Shown here one piece after another: positions 33,966 through 42,652 of a DNA stretch of 64,000 nucleotides. Source of the DNA: Nocardia crassostreae (GTDB taxonomy: Bacteria; Actinomycetota; Actinomycetes; Mycobacteriales; Mycobacteriaceae). A program made the translations under genes and the position numbers. How positions within the stretch are numbered: the first letter of the stretch is position 1; each line of letters starts with the position of its first letter. The stretch spans positions 124,001-188,000 of the forward strand of contig NZ_BDCH01000020.1 in the NCBI RefSeq assembly GCF_001613405.1, given 5' to 3'. The notes below the pieces were generated by a model. It saw only the letters and a list, made by a program, of their open reading frames with translations, did not search any database and had not been told where the DNA came from.

Positions 33966-35762
33966 CTACCGCAGATCGGCCTCATCGGCACGGACAGCCC
34001 ACTGCGCGAAACGCTCACCCGCGTCACGGTTCTTGACGAAGTTGCGCACCACGCGTTCGATGTAATCGCCGAGCTCGGTGCTGGTCACCTTGTGCTGGCG
34101 CAGCTTGCGGCCGAAACCGCTGTCGAGCCCGAGGCTGCCTCCGAGGTGAACCTGGAAGCCCTCGATCTGATTCCCCTCGCCGTCGTCGACGAGCATGCCC
34201 TTGAATCCGATATCGGCGATCTGGGACCGGCCGCAGGAGTTGGGGCAGCCGTTGATGTTCACCGTGATGGGCACATCGAGGTCGGCATTGATGTCCGCCA
34301 GCCGGGTCTCCAGCTCGGGCGCCAGCACCTGGGACCGCTTACGGGTCTCGGTGAACGACAGCTTGCAGAACTCGATACCGCTGCACGCCAGCAGATTCCG
34401 CCGCCAATGCGACGGACGACCGTGCAGGCCGAGCGGTTTCAGCTCGTCGATGAGCCATTCGACCTTGTCGTCGGGCACATCGAGCACGATCAGCTTCTGG
34501 TACGGGGTGAATCGCACCCGATCGGAGCCGATGGACGCCACGATATCGGCGACCTTGGTCAGGATGGTGCCCGAGACGCGACCGGCGATGGGGGAGAAGC
34601 CGATGGCGTTCAAACCATTGCGCAGCTTCTGCACGCCGATATGGTCGATGGGCCGCTCCGGCTTCTCCGGCGCGGGACCGTCGATGAGCTTGCGCTTCAG
34701 GTACTCGGTCTCGAGCACCTCGCGGAATTTCTCGATGCCCCAGTCCTTGACCAGGAACTTGATGCGCGCCTTGGTGCGCAACCGCCGGTAGCCGTAATCG
34801 CGGTACAGCGAGACGATCGCCTCCCACACATCCGGCACCTCGTCGAGGGGCACCCAGGCGCCGAGGCGCTGGGCCAGCATCGGATTGGTGGACAGGCCGC
34901 CGCCGACCCACGCATCTAGGCCGGGACCGTGCTCGGGATGCTCGACGCCGATGAACGCGACGTCGTTGATCTCGTGCACCACGTCCTGCTGACCGGAGAT
35001 GGCGGTCTTGAACTTGCGCGGCAGGTTGGAGTACTTCTTGTCGCCGATGTAGCGCTTGACGATCTCCTCGATGGCCGGGGTCGGGTCGAGCACCTCGCCG
35101 AACGATTCACCGGCCAGCGGCGAGCCGAGCACCACGCGCGGGCAGTCGCCGCACGCCTCGGTGGTCTGCAGGCCGACCTCTTCGAGCCGCCGCCAGATCT
35201 CCGGCACGTTCTCGATCTCGATCCAGTGGTACTGGACGTTCTCGCGGTCGGACAGATCCGCGGTGTCGCGGGCGAACTCGGTGGAGATCTCGCCGAGGGT
35301 GCGCAGCTGCCGGGTGTTCAGTGCGCCCGCATCGCAGCGGACCCGCATCATGAAGTACTTGGCCTCGAGAATGTCGATGTTCTCGTCGCCGGTCCAGGTG
35401 CCGTCGTAACCCTGCTCACGCTGGGTGTAGAGACCCCACCAGCGCATGCGGCCGCGCAGATCGGCCTTGTCGATCGAGTCGAATCCGCCCTTGGCGTAGA
35501 TGTTCTCGATACGCGCGCGCACATTGAGCGGGTTGTCGTCCTTCTTGGACTGCTCGTTGGCGTTCAGCGGTTCCCGGTAGCCGAGCGCCCACTGCCCCTC
35601 GGATTTGCGCCGGACCGGCTTGCCGGTGCGCTCGCGCGGCGCGACGGGCGCGTCCGAACGAGGACGGTCCGGCCGCACGCGGCGCTCACCGGCGGGCCGT
35701 TGCGGCCGTTCGGGGCGGGCGTTTTCGGAACTGGAAGGACCGGCGTCGGTACTCGACGTCAT
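33966..35762 (-). CDS. sir: Ferredoxin-dependent sulfite reductase (siroheme/[4Fe-4S])
   Basis: A 598-residue reductase of the NirA/Sir family that takes sulfite to sulfide with six electrons. Cluster and siroheme ligands are in CSGIEFCKLSF (C-x5-C) and NGCPNSCGRSQ (C-x3-C). The sulfite-binding arginines lie in the first ferredoxin-like repeat. Residues 1-60 are a Pro/Arg-rich extension (RPERPQRPAGERRVRPDRPR) not needed for the fold. ATG 35762 has AGGAG seven bases upstream. As first gene of the sulfate operon and neighbour of cysH it is the sulfite reductase, although homologues are often annotated as nitrite reductase. Confidence 0.92.
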   Translation of the reverse strand: MTSSTDAGPSSSENARPERPQRPAGERRVRPDRPRSDAPVAPRERTGKPVRRKSEGQWALGYREPLNANEQSKKDDNPLNVRARIENIYAKGGFDSIDKADLRGRMRWWGLYTQREQGYDGTWTGDENIDILEAKYFMMRVRCDAGALNTRQLRTLGEISTEFARDTADLSDRENVQYHWIEIENVPEIWRRLEEVGLQTTEACGDCPRVVLGSPLAGESFGEVLDPTPAIEEIVKRYIGDKKYSNLPRKFKTAISGQQDVVHEINDVAFIGVEHPEHGPGLDAWVGGGLSTNPMLAQRLGAWVPLDEVPDVWEAIVSLYRDYGYRRLRTKARIKFLVKDWGIEKFREVLETEYLKRKLIDGPAPEKPERPIDHIGVQKLRNGLNAIGFSPIAGRVSGTILTKVADIVASIGSDRVRFTPYQKLIVLDVPDDKVEWLIDELKPLGLHGRPSHWRRNLLACSGIEFCKLSFTETRKRSQVLAPELETRLADINADLDVPITVNINGCPNSCGRSQIADIGFKGMLVDDGEGNQIEGFQVHLGGSLGLDSGFGRKLRQHKVTSTELGDYIERVVRNFVKNRDAGERFAQWAVRADEADLR

Positions 35763-35881
35763 CGGGGTGCTCCTGAAGGTCTTGCGGGCAGGCGGGAGGG
35801 GCTGACTCACGCCTCCGATATCAGCGAACCGGCATTAGCGGCGTCGCGAAGGACGCCGTCCCGGAGAGAATGGGAGCCGTT

Positions 35882-35974
35882 CTACCGGAGGCTTTCCGGC
35901 AGACAGCTCGCGCTGCAGACACGCTTGAAGTCGACATGGCGGCGCGCCACGAGTCGTACTCCAAGTCCAGTCAT
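35882..35974 (-). CDS. Cysteine-containing leader peptide of the sulfate operon (30 residues)
   Basis: A 30-codon ORF upstream of sir. Its core RRHVDFKRVCSASC matches the R-R-x-V-D-x-x-R-V-x-S-x-x-C pattern of actinobacterial leader peptides found before sulfur-assimilation genes. It has two Cys codons, at residues 20 and 24 of 30. In mycobacteria similar polycysteine leaders are leaderless short ORFs that attenuate the operon according to cysteine supply. Here the extended -10-like TGGCACAAT lies seven bases before the ATG, which fits a leaderless start. Ribosome stalling at the Cys codons under cysteine shortage could expose the sir ribosome site about 120 bases downstream. Confidence 0.7.
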   Translation of the reverse strand: MTGLGVRLVARRHVDFKRVCSASCLPESLR

Positions 35975-35981
35975 GAGGGTT

Positions 35982-35990
35982 ATTGTGCCA
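35982..35990 (-). promoter_or_regulatory. Extended -10 element before the leader ORF
   Basis: On the minus strand TGGCACAAT ends seven bases before the leader ATG at 35974. The TGn extension and CACAAT hexamer at this distance would start the transcript at or within a base or two of the ATG. No good -35 hexamer is evident, as expected for an extended -10 promoter. Confidence 0.45.
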
Positions 35991-36147
35991 TGTCAGCGGG
36001 GTCGTTCCGACCGTCCGCCGATATTTTCCGGACTTTACCGGGAAATCCCCTGGACAGCCGACCTGATTTGTGACACGTCGCATAGATCAATGCCCGAAAC
36101 AGTCGGGGGTTGACCTCGACCCCCGTTCAGGTTGAAAGATTTGTGTC

Positions 36148-36555
36148 ATGACAACCGCAGACATCGACACCGCCGCCGAGATCGAAGCCATCCACGCCGT
36201 GGTGGCGGCCGTGCAGGTGGCGCAGCGTGCCGAGGACGCCGACGCCTTCCTCGCCCCGTTCCACCCGGACGCGATCTGGACCACCGGCGGCGGCAAATTC
36301 CTCAATGGCCGCGACGAGATCTCGGAGTTCACCCGCAAGGTCATCGTCGGCGCGACCAAGGACGGCTACGCCACCTACGAGCCGTTCTTCGTCCGGTTCA
36401 TCCGCCCGGACGTGGCGGCCGTGAAGGTGCGCCAGCAGTACTTCAACCACGACGACGAACTCCAGTCCGAGGGATCGCCGCTCTACGGTATGACCAAGGA
36501 GGACGGCCGCTGGCTGCTCACCTTCTGCCAGAACACCCCGGTCGTCGATCACTGA
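36148..36555 (+). CDS. SgcJ/EcaC-type NTF2-like protein
   Basis: A 135-residue protein of the NTF2/SnoaL-like alpha+beta barrel fold, SgcJ/EcaC subgroup. Typical segments are EIEAIHAVVAAVQVAQRAED, PFHPDAIWTTGGGKFLNGRDEI (in two parts) and DGRWLLTFCQNTPV at the end. Members are often called oxidoreductases or delta-5-isomerase-like, but a reaction is seldom known. It stands alone, divergent from the sulfate operon and convergent with the Imm49 gene. Confidence 0.8.
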   Translation: MTTADIDTAAEIEAIHAVVAAVQVAQRAEDADAFLAPFHPDAIWTTGGGKFLNGRDEISEFTRKVIVGATKDGYATYEPFFVRFIRPDVAAVKVRQQYFNHDDELQSEGSPLYGMTKEDGRWLLTFCQNTPVVDH

Positions 36556-36585
36556 CGCCCGCGACCGGTCGCCGCGCGCGACCGG

Positions 36586-37509
36586 TCAGTCCGGTGCCTT
36601 GACCGCCGTGACCTCGAACTCGAGCGTCCCATCGACCTTGAGCGTCGCCTCGGCCTGCGTCGCCGCGGCGGCGGCCGCCGCCACCGCGGCCAGTTCGGGG
36701 GAGTGCATCCAGTTCGGTCGGAGGATCAAACCCAAAGGCAAATACTCGGATTCGACCTCGATCCGCAGGCCCGAATCGTGCGCCCAGCACGCCAGCCCGA
36801 GGAGCGGGAGCGAGATCACGCCCTCCGGATCGTGGCACCACGCGGCCCGGTCGAAGAAGGCGCGATGGCGGCGCAGCGCATTGGCCAGCTCCCAACTGAA
36901 CCCGTCCTGATCGCGCGCGGCCATGCGGGCGAACACCTCGAGGGACGGCCGGACCAGCTGATCCAGCACATGCTGGGCGCCCATCCGGCTGGTCGTATCC
37001 AGGCCCCACGCCTGATCGGCCACGGTCTCCGCGCCGTAGCGCCAGCCCTCCTGAAGTATCCGCGCCCACTCGTACTGGCAGTCGTCGAAGGCGTTGTCGC
37101 CGTACTCCCGCAGGCGCGACACCGGATAGTCGACCAGCTCGTCCAGCGCGGCCGCATCACGCCCGATCAGCGCCCACCAGAAGGCCGCCCGCCACCCCGT
37201 CACCTTGTCGTAGCGATCGAATCCGGACTCGATGCCCGGCGCCCGGAATCGCTTGGTGATGGTCTGCTCGGTCATCTGCGCGAAGTACAGCGCCTGACCG
37301 TCCACCGCATGGGGATCGAAGAGCAGCGTATGCGCCAACATCTCGCCGGGAAACGAGCGCGCGAAGTTCGGACCATCCGGCAACACCGGAGGCATAGGCG
37401 AGGTGAAGAGCACAGGGGCGACCGACCCCGCATCAACCACCGCCACCGCCGAGGCATCCATCTCGTGCCGTTCGACAACCTCGGTCATCCGCTGGCCGTC
37501 ATCCCACAT
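36586..37509 (-). CDS. Imm49 family immunity protein (orphan)
   Basis: A 307-residue, largely helical protein with the Imm49 pattern: WRAAFWWALIGRDAAALDEL, DDCQYEWARILQEGWR, the block FSWELANALRRHRAFFDRA, then DPEGVISLPLLGLACWAHDSG and RIEVESEYLP. Imm49 proteins protect against polymorphic toxins in actinobacteria and are normally encoded beside a toxin. None of the neighbours looks like a toxin, an Esx/WXG100 protein or a secretion gene. It may be a decoy immunity gene against competitors, a remnant of a lost module, or adapted to another role. ATG 37509 follows GGGGAAG; 37488 is possible. Confidence 0.78.
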   Translation of the reverse strand: MWDDGQRMTEVVERHEMDASAVAVVDAGSVAPVLFTSPMPPVLPDGPNFARSFPGEMLAHTLLFDPHAVDGQALYFAQMTEQTITKRFRAPGIESGFDRYDKVTGWRAAFWWALIGRDAAALDELVDYPVSRLREYGDNAFDDCQYEWARILQEGWRYGAETVADQAWGLDTTSRMGAQHVLDQLVRPSLEVFARMAARDQDGFSWELANALRRHRAFFDRAAWCHDPEGVISLPLLGLACWAHDSGLRIEVESEYLPLGLILRPNWMHSPELAAVAAAAAAATQAEATLKVDGTLEFEVTAVKAPD

Positions 37510-37710
37510 ACTTCCCCATTCCCCGGCTCGCCGACCGAGCCTCCTCCGAAATCCCTTGGAATGTAATCGGACCCACCGACACCCGCATGCCCCGAATGGT
37601 CACGTCGCGCGCCGGAGTGACTTCTCGGGCGGGGCGATACCGCTTCCCGGGCGGGGCGGGTGGTGGCAGCCCCGTGCGGTGTGACCTGGGCGACCGGGCA
37701 CACTGGGTGG

Positions 37711-38937
37711 GTGACCTCGACCGCCCCGGCTTCCACCACCGCGACCGCTCCCACAGGGGCCGACTCGGCGGGGTTGGTGTTGCGCGATTTCGGCGGGGGG
37801 CCGTTCGGGATCTATATTCATGTGCCGTTCTGCGCGACGCGGTGCGGGTACTGCGATTTCAATACCTACACTGCGGGGGAGTTGGGGACGTCCGCCTCGC
37901 CGGAGTCCTGGTTCGAGGCGCTGCGTGGGGAATTGGCTACGGCTGCTGAACAATTCGAGGGGCTGCCGAGTGTGACTCCTGCGGTCGAGACGGTGTTCGT
38001 GGGTGGTGGCACGCCTTCGCTGCTCGGGGGCGACGGGTTGGCGGATGTCATGACCGCGATTCGCGATAATTTCGCCCTTGCGCCTGGCGCCGAGGTGACT
38101 ACGGAATCCAATCCTGAATCCACGTCGCCGGAATTCTTCGAGCGACTCTTGGACGGGGGCTTTACTCGGGTCTCGCTGGGTATGCAGTCCGCTGCTCGGC
38201 ATGTGTTGAAGATTCTTGACCGCACCCACACTCCCGGGCGGGCTGTGGCCGCCGCGCAGGAGGCTCGTGCCGCGGGGTTCGAGCACGTCAATCTGGACCT
38301 GATCTATGGGACGCCGGGGGAGACGGACGCCGATCTCGATGCCAGCCTGGACGCGGTGCTGAGCGCGGGGGTTGATCACGTTTCTGCCTACTCGCTGATC
38401 GTCGAGGACGGCACCGCGTTGGCTCGCCGCGTGCGGCGGGGGGAACTTCCGGCACCGGACGACGATGTTCTCGCGGCGCGGTACGAACGCATCGACTCGC
38501 GCCTCGCGGCGGCGGGATTGCACTGGTATGAGGTGTCCAACTGGGCTGCGAACGAGGACGCGCGGTGCCGTCACAACCTTGGGTATTGGGATGGCGGTGA
38601 CTGGCTGGGTGCTGGGCCTGGTGCGCACAGTCATGTCGGTGGGATGCGGTGGTGGAATGTGAAACACCCTGCGCGGTACGCGGATCGGGTTGCACTCGGG
38701 GGGTTGCCAGCTGCGGGGTTCGAGGCGCTCAGTGAGGAAGAGCGTTATACCGAACGGGTCATGCTTACCGTGCGGTTGCGTGCGGGGATGCCGGTCGGGG
38801 AGTTGGATGGGTCTGGTTGGGTTGCCGCTGAGCGCGTTATCGCGGATGGTCTTGCTGAGCTTTGCGGCGACCGGCTGGTTTTGACTGATCGCGGGCGGCT
38901 GCTTGCCGACGGGGTGGTTCGCGCGTTGTTGGGCTGA
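37711..38937 (+). CDS. hemW: Radical SAM haem chaperone HemW
   Basis: A 408-residue radical SAM protein of the HemW (formerly HemN-like) group, which carries haem to target proteins. The cluster motif is C-x3-C-x2-C in HVPFCATRCGYCDF. GGGTPSLLGG binds SAM, and the HemN-type C-terminal domain begins after GYWDGGDWLGAGPGAHS. It lacks the extra N-terminal residues of true coproporphyrinogen oxidases. GTG 37711 is chosen as a short leader; the frame opens at 37660. It matches the gene usually called hemN in M. tuberculosis (Rv2388c). Confidence 0.9.
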   Translation: MTSTAPASTTATAPTGADSAGLVLRDFGGGPFGIYIHVPFCATRCGYCDFNTYTAGELGTSASPESWFEALRGELATAAEQFEGLPSVTPAVETVFVGGGTPSLLGGDGLADVMTAIRDNFALAPGAEVTTESNPESTSPEFFERLLDGGFTRVSLGMQSAARHVLKILDRTHTPGRAVAAAQEARAAGFEHVNLDLIYGTPGETDADLDASLDAVLSAGVDHVSAYSLIVEDGTALARRVRRGELPAPDDDVLAARYERIDSRLAAAGLHWYEVSNWAANEDARCRHNLGYWDGGDWLGAGPGAHSHVGGMRWWNVKHPARYADRVALGGLPAAGFEALSEEERYTERVMLTVRLRAGMPVGELDGSGWVAAERVIADGLAELCGDRLVLTDRGRLLADGVVRALLG

Positions 38938-38991
38938 TAAGGGTTGAGGGTGGGTCTGATCAGGAACGCTCGTGGCTGTGTTTAATTTGCC

Positions 38992-39130
38992 CTCCGCTTC
39001 GCTCCGGGCGGGGTTTGGGCCCCTGAGTCTCGATTTTTCCCTCCCTCCGCGCACGCCGGAGCTCCTCCGCTTCGCTCCCCCGCTCCGACGCACGCTCCGC
39101 TCAGTCCAAAATCGAGACGGCCCAAACCCA
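38992..39130. repeat. Imperfect long inverted repeat with direct repeats inside
   Basis: Two arms (39011-39037 and 39108-39129) pair through GGGTTTGGG/CCCAAACCC and TCTCGATTTT/AAAATCGAGA with a bulge between. The 70-base loop and left flank carry CTCCGCTTCGCTCC twice (38992-39005 and 39065-39078). It lies just after hemW. It may be a terminator or a mobile REP-like/MITE-type element; no terminal duplications were confirmed. Confidence 0.5.
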
Positions 39131-39175
39131 CCCAGAACTGCCCGAAAAGAATTCCCTACAGCCGGACGAACTGGG

Positions 39176-39431
39176 TTGATACGCGGACCGGATTGCACCG
39201 ACAGTCATTGACAGTTCGCCTCCGGCGGAACCTTGAGCGGACGTCTGGGAAGAACACCACCGGCTGGCAGACCAGCTGGCGGGCAGACCAACTGACGGGC
39301 TTGTGGTCTCGTGGGGCCAGAAGTCCAGCAGAGACCAGGGCATGCGGGCGACGGTTGGTCCCGAACAGTCAACAGGCTTGATGCGCGGACTGGATTGCAC
39401 CGACAGTCATCGACGGTTCGCCTGCGGCGGA
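39176..39431. repeat. 54-bp direct repeat, two copies 202 bp apart
   Basis: 39176-39229 and 39378-39431 are the same length with about five differences. Both include GATTGCACCGACAGTCAT and end in TTCGCCTSCGGCGGA. A third, shorter copy of the last element (TTCGCCTTCGGCGG) is near 39469. No protein is encoded. The region 38938-39578 holds no gene that I can support; it looks like a site of repeated small insertions. Confidence 0.6.
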
Positions 39432-39578
39432 CTGGTTCGGATGGATCAACTCGGTGGGGCGGGTCGGGTTCGCCTTCGGCGGGCCGGTGAAGGGGGAATC
39501 AGGTTCACCTAGCTCGGGCAGCGCTGATCGGTAGTTATGGCGCGGGCTGGAAGTGGGGTGGAGAGGGTGGTCGTGGGG

Positions 39579-40235
39579 TTAGCGTTCGCCTGCGCGGAGG
39601 CCCATGACGGCTAGGCGGACTCGGTTCGAGACGCCTGTTTTCGCCATGAGGTTGGTGATGTGGGTTTTCACGGTGGTGATGCCGATGTGTAGGTGCTGGG
39701 CGATTTCGGCGTTGGAGAGGCCGTCGGCGACCAGTGTGAGTACTTCGGCTTCGCGGTCGGTCAGGCCGAATGCCGGTGTGGGCATTGGTGGTTCGGCGGT
39801 GTGGCCGGAGACGGCGGCTACTGCTGAGTCCACGACGCGGTGGAGGACGTCGCCGGAGAAGGTGCGTTCGCCGGTGGCGGCGCGGCGGATGGCGTCGATG
39901 AGTTGGGCGGGGGCGGTGTCTTTGACGAGGAAGCCGAAGGCGCCTGCGGCTAGGGCGGGGTAGAGGTGATCGTCGTCGTCGAAGGTGGTGAGGGCTAGGA
40001 CCTTGGTGGTGGGGTGGGCGGCGAGAATGGCTGCGGTGGCTCGGATTCCGTCCATGCCGGGCATGCGCAGGTCCATGAGGACGACGTCGGGGCGGAGGTC
40101 GGCCGCCAGGCGGACGGCGTCGCCGCCGGTCGCGGCTTCGGCGACCACTTCCAGGTCGCCTGCGGTTTGGCAGAGCATGCGCAGTCCGGCGCGCACCAGT
40201 TGCTGATCGTCGACGATCAGGACGCGCACTGTCAC
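39579..40235 (-). CDS. NarL/FixJ (LuxR) family response regulator
   Basis: A 218-residue regulator. The receiver domain has acidic DD in RVLIVDDQQLVRAG, phosphoacceptor Asp in DVVLMDLRMPGMDG, and Lys in GFLVKDTAP. The C-terminal LuxR-type helix-turn-helix is FGLTDREAEVLTLVADGLSNAEIAQ then GITTVKTHITNLMAKTG (in blocks). GTG 40235 overlaps the kinase stop in GTGA. Its partner kinase gene upstream is frameshifted, so it may now lack its cognate input or respond to another kinase. Confidence 0.9.
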   Translation of the reverse strand: MTVRVLIVDDQQLVRAGLRMLCQTAGDLEVVAEAATGGDAVRLAADLRPDVVLMDLRMPGMDGIRATAAILAAHPTTKVLALTTFDDDDHLYPALAAGAFGFLVKDTAPAQLIDAIRRAATGERTFSGDVLHRVVDSAVAAVSGHTAEPPMPTPAFGLTDREAEVLTLVADGLSNAEIAQHLHIGITTVKTHITNLMAKTGVSNRVRLAVMGLRAGER

Positions 40236-41471
40236 AGTGCCTCCCGGGCTTCGACGGGGAGGTGCGCGGCGAGCCGCCAGCCCGCTCCGGAGGCCGCGGC
40301 GGTCAGGGTGCCGCCGAGGAGTGCGACGCGCTCCCGCAGGCCGATCAGGCCTAGGCCGGTGGTTGGTCTCGTACCGAGCGGGTGTCCTGCGGCTGTGCTC
40401 GCGGGCAGGTGGCCGGGATCCATTTGGGGAAGGCTGGTGGTAAGGCGCTTCGAGCCGCGACCGTTTACCGCGTGGGGGGTGCCGCTGTCGCTGAGTTCGA
40501 AGTGCACGCCGTCGGTTCCGGTCGAGATGCCCAGTCTGGCATCGGCTTTCACGCCCGCGTGTTTGGTCACATTGGCGAGGCCCTCCTGGGTCAGGCGGAG
40601 CAGGGGTGAGCGCGGTCATGGCGTCGACCGCGGTGATCTCACCGTCGATATCGGTCGCTACCCGCAGGCCGAGGCCGCGCGCCCGATCAACGGCGGCGCG
40701 CAGCGCGTCCGGCAGATCGCCGGGGGCGAGGAAGGATTCGCCGTCCGCCTCGGGATTGCGCAGGATCGTCACCAGTTTGCGGAGGTCGGCGAGGGTTTGC
40801 ACGCCGCTGGTGTGCACGTCGTCGAGGACTTCGCGGACCACCGGCGGCGCATCGGGCAGGGCGTGCTGGGCGACGCTGACGCGCAGCACGGTGGAGGAGA
40901 CGTGGTGGGCGATCAGGTCGTGCAGTTCGCGGGCGATGGCGGTGCGCTCCCAGGCCCGCGCCGCAACCACTTCCGAGCGGCGGCGTTCCGCGATCTCGCG
41001 GGCTTCGCGGCGCGCGGTGTGCACGGCTTCGCGGGCCGTGCGTAGTAGCCAGCCCAATACGAGTGGCAGTCCGGCCATGACGATGGCCCGGTAGCCGGTG
41101 GCTGCCGCGCCGCCCGTGGTGTGCAACAGGTACGCGCCGCCCAGGGCGGCCGCGCCCAGCACCGGCTGGGTGCCGCCGCGCCGGGCGGCGAGTTCGGTGA
41201 GTGCGAGACCGGCGGCGACCTTCGGGACCAGCGGTCCGGCGTCGCCGATCTCGAAACCGAGCATCAGGACGGCTGTTGTTCCGAGTGAGGTGAGCAGTGG
41301 CCAGCGCGCGCCGCCCGCGATGGCCGCGATCGATGCGAGGGCGAGCGCCCAGTCGATACCGCTGGGTGAATTCACCAGCAGCAATTGACAACCGATCGCG
41401 AGCGCGGTCAACACGCTCATGCGCACCGGTAGGGACCGCGCGTCGAGCAACCAATCGACGCCTCGGGTCAT
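40232..41471 (-). pseudogene. Sensor histidine kinase (NarL/DesK type), frameshifted
   Basis: From ATG 41471 one frame encodes about five membrane segments (MSVLTALAIGCQLLLV and others) and the HisKA_3 dimerisation block, with the phospho-His in ARELHDLIAHHVSS. At about 40608-40614 the coding moves to another frame: SPLLRLTQEGLANVTKHAGV continues into the HATPase domain and GLGLIGLRERVALLGG to the stop at 40232. At the junction the minus strand reads ACCGCGCTCACC, whereas ACCGCGCGCTCACC would join the frames, so two bases of a GC alternation are missing. The kinase would lose its ATP-binding domain unless this is a sequencing error. Confidence 0.85.
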
Positions 41472-41613
41472 ACCGGTCGTATCCACGTCATCATCATGCC
41501 CCGGCGGGGGCGCGCGCATCTCCTACCCAGGGAGGAGACGACTCCATCCGGCGGCCGGAAGTCCGGCCATCGGGCGGATCTGCCAGGCGTCGCCACGCTC
41601 GACAGTGGGAGCC

Positions 41614-42603
41614 ATGAGCGACGACAGCATCATCTCCGCGGCCGAAACGGCCGCGCCCGTCCCGTCGGAATCGGTGACGGGCAACCCCGCGAAGCCCAGC
41701 CGCAGAGGACTTCTGGGCGCCATGGCCGCCTCCGGTCTCGCCGCCGGTGCGGCGGGGCTGGCGGCGGGCGTCGCGCTCGGCGCGGACTCCAATCCGCCCG
41801 TGCCGCAATCCGGCGGGCTACGCCGTTTCGAGAACAAGGTGGTTCTCATTACCGGGGCCACCTCCGGGATCGGTGCGGCGGCAGCGAAACTCTTCGCGGC
41901 CGAGGGCGCCAAGGTGGCATTCTGTGGCCGCCGTGTCGATCGCGGGCAGGCCGTGGAACGCGAGATTCGCAATGCCGGAGGGGAAGCCACCTACCTGCGC
42001 GCGGATGTGCTGGTGGAAGCCGAAGTCCGGGACTTCGTCGACACTGCCGTCGCCAAGTACGGCGGCCTGCATGTGGCATTCAACAATGCGGGCATCACCA
42101 TTCAGAAGAAGCTCCACGAATACAGCGCCGACGAATTCGACCAGGTCGTCGACACCAATCTGCGCGGCGCGTTCCTGGCCATGAAATACCAAGTACCACA
42201 CATGATTCGCGGTGGTGGCGGCACCATTGTCGTCACCTCCTCCAGCAATGCCCTCGCCACCGACGGCGGCCGCGCCGCCTACACCGCCGCCAAACGCGGC
42301 CTGGTCGGCCTGGTGCAGTCGGCCGCCCTGGACTACGCCGCCGACGGCATCCGCGTGAACGCCCTGGTGCCCGGCACCACCGATACCGAACTGGTCCGCC
42401 GCGCAGCGGGAATGGAAGCCGTCCCCGACGACGCCTACCAGGTCTTCATGCGCCAGTGGGCCCGCCTGAACATCCCCGGCCTCGCCCGCCTGGCCACCCC
42501 CGCCGAGATCGCCGCCTTCGCCCTCACCCTGGCCTCATCCGAACACGCCTACATGACCGGCGCCCAACTGGTCATCGACGGCGGAAAGACCGCCCACGCC
42601 TGA
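41614..42603 (+). CDS. SDR oxidoreductase with twin-arginine signal
   Basis: A 329-residue protein. Residues 1-60 hold a twin-arginine motif (PSRRGLLGAMAA) and a hydrophobic Ala/Gly/Leu core, a Tat signal. From about residue 72 a complete SDR domain follows: TGATSGIGAAAA, FNNAGITIQ, VTSSSNALA with the catalytic Ser, and AYTAAKRGLVG with Y-x-x-x-K. The C-terminus is YMTGAQLVIDGGK. SDRs are normally cytoplasmic; Tat export would carry the enzyme out already folded with bound NAD(P). ATG 41614 is the natural start, in frame with the SDR. Confidence 0.85.
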   Translation: MSDDSIISAAETAAPVPSESVTGNPAKPSRRGLLGAMAASGLAAGAAGLAAGVALGADSNPPVPQSGGLRRFENKVVLITGATSGIGAAAAKLFAAEGAKVAFCGRRVDRGQAVEREIRNAGGEATYLRADVLVEAEVRDFVDTAVAKYGGLHVAFNNAGITIQKKLHEYSADEFDQVVDTNLRGAFLAMKYQVPHMIRGGGGTIVVTSSSNALATDGGRAAYTAAKRGLVGLVQSAALDYAADGIRVNALVPGTTDTELVRRAAGMEAVPDDAYQVFMRQWARLNIPGLARLATPAEIAAFALTLASSEHAYMTGAQLVIDGGKTAHA

Positions 42604-42652
42604 GCGATCGCGCGCTTCGGCTCCACCGGCGGCGATACAGTGACTGTTTCTG

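Noticed and set aside
35835..36083. An 82-residue minus-strand ORF upstream of sir
   Set aside because: It overlaps the leader peptide in another frame, lacks family features, and the leader pattern explains the region better.
39176..39431. Insertion-sequence ends
   Set aside because: The 54-bp copies are direct rather than inverted and no transposase frame lies between them.
39579..41519. A single 646-residue kinase-regulator hybrid
   Set aside because: The open frame joins kinase and regulator only because of a frameshift. Its middle (Pro/Arg-rich) is an out-of-frame translation of the HATPase domain.
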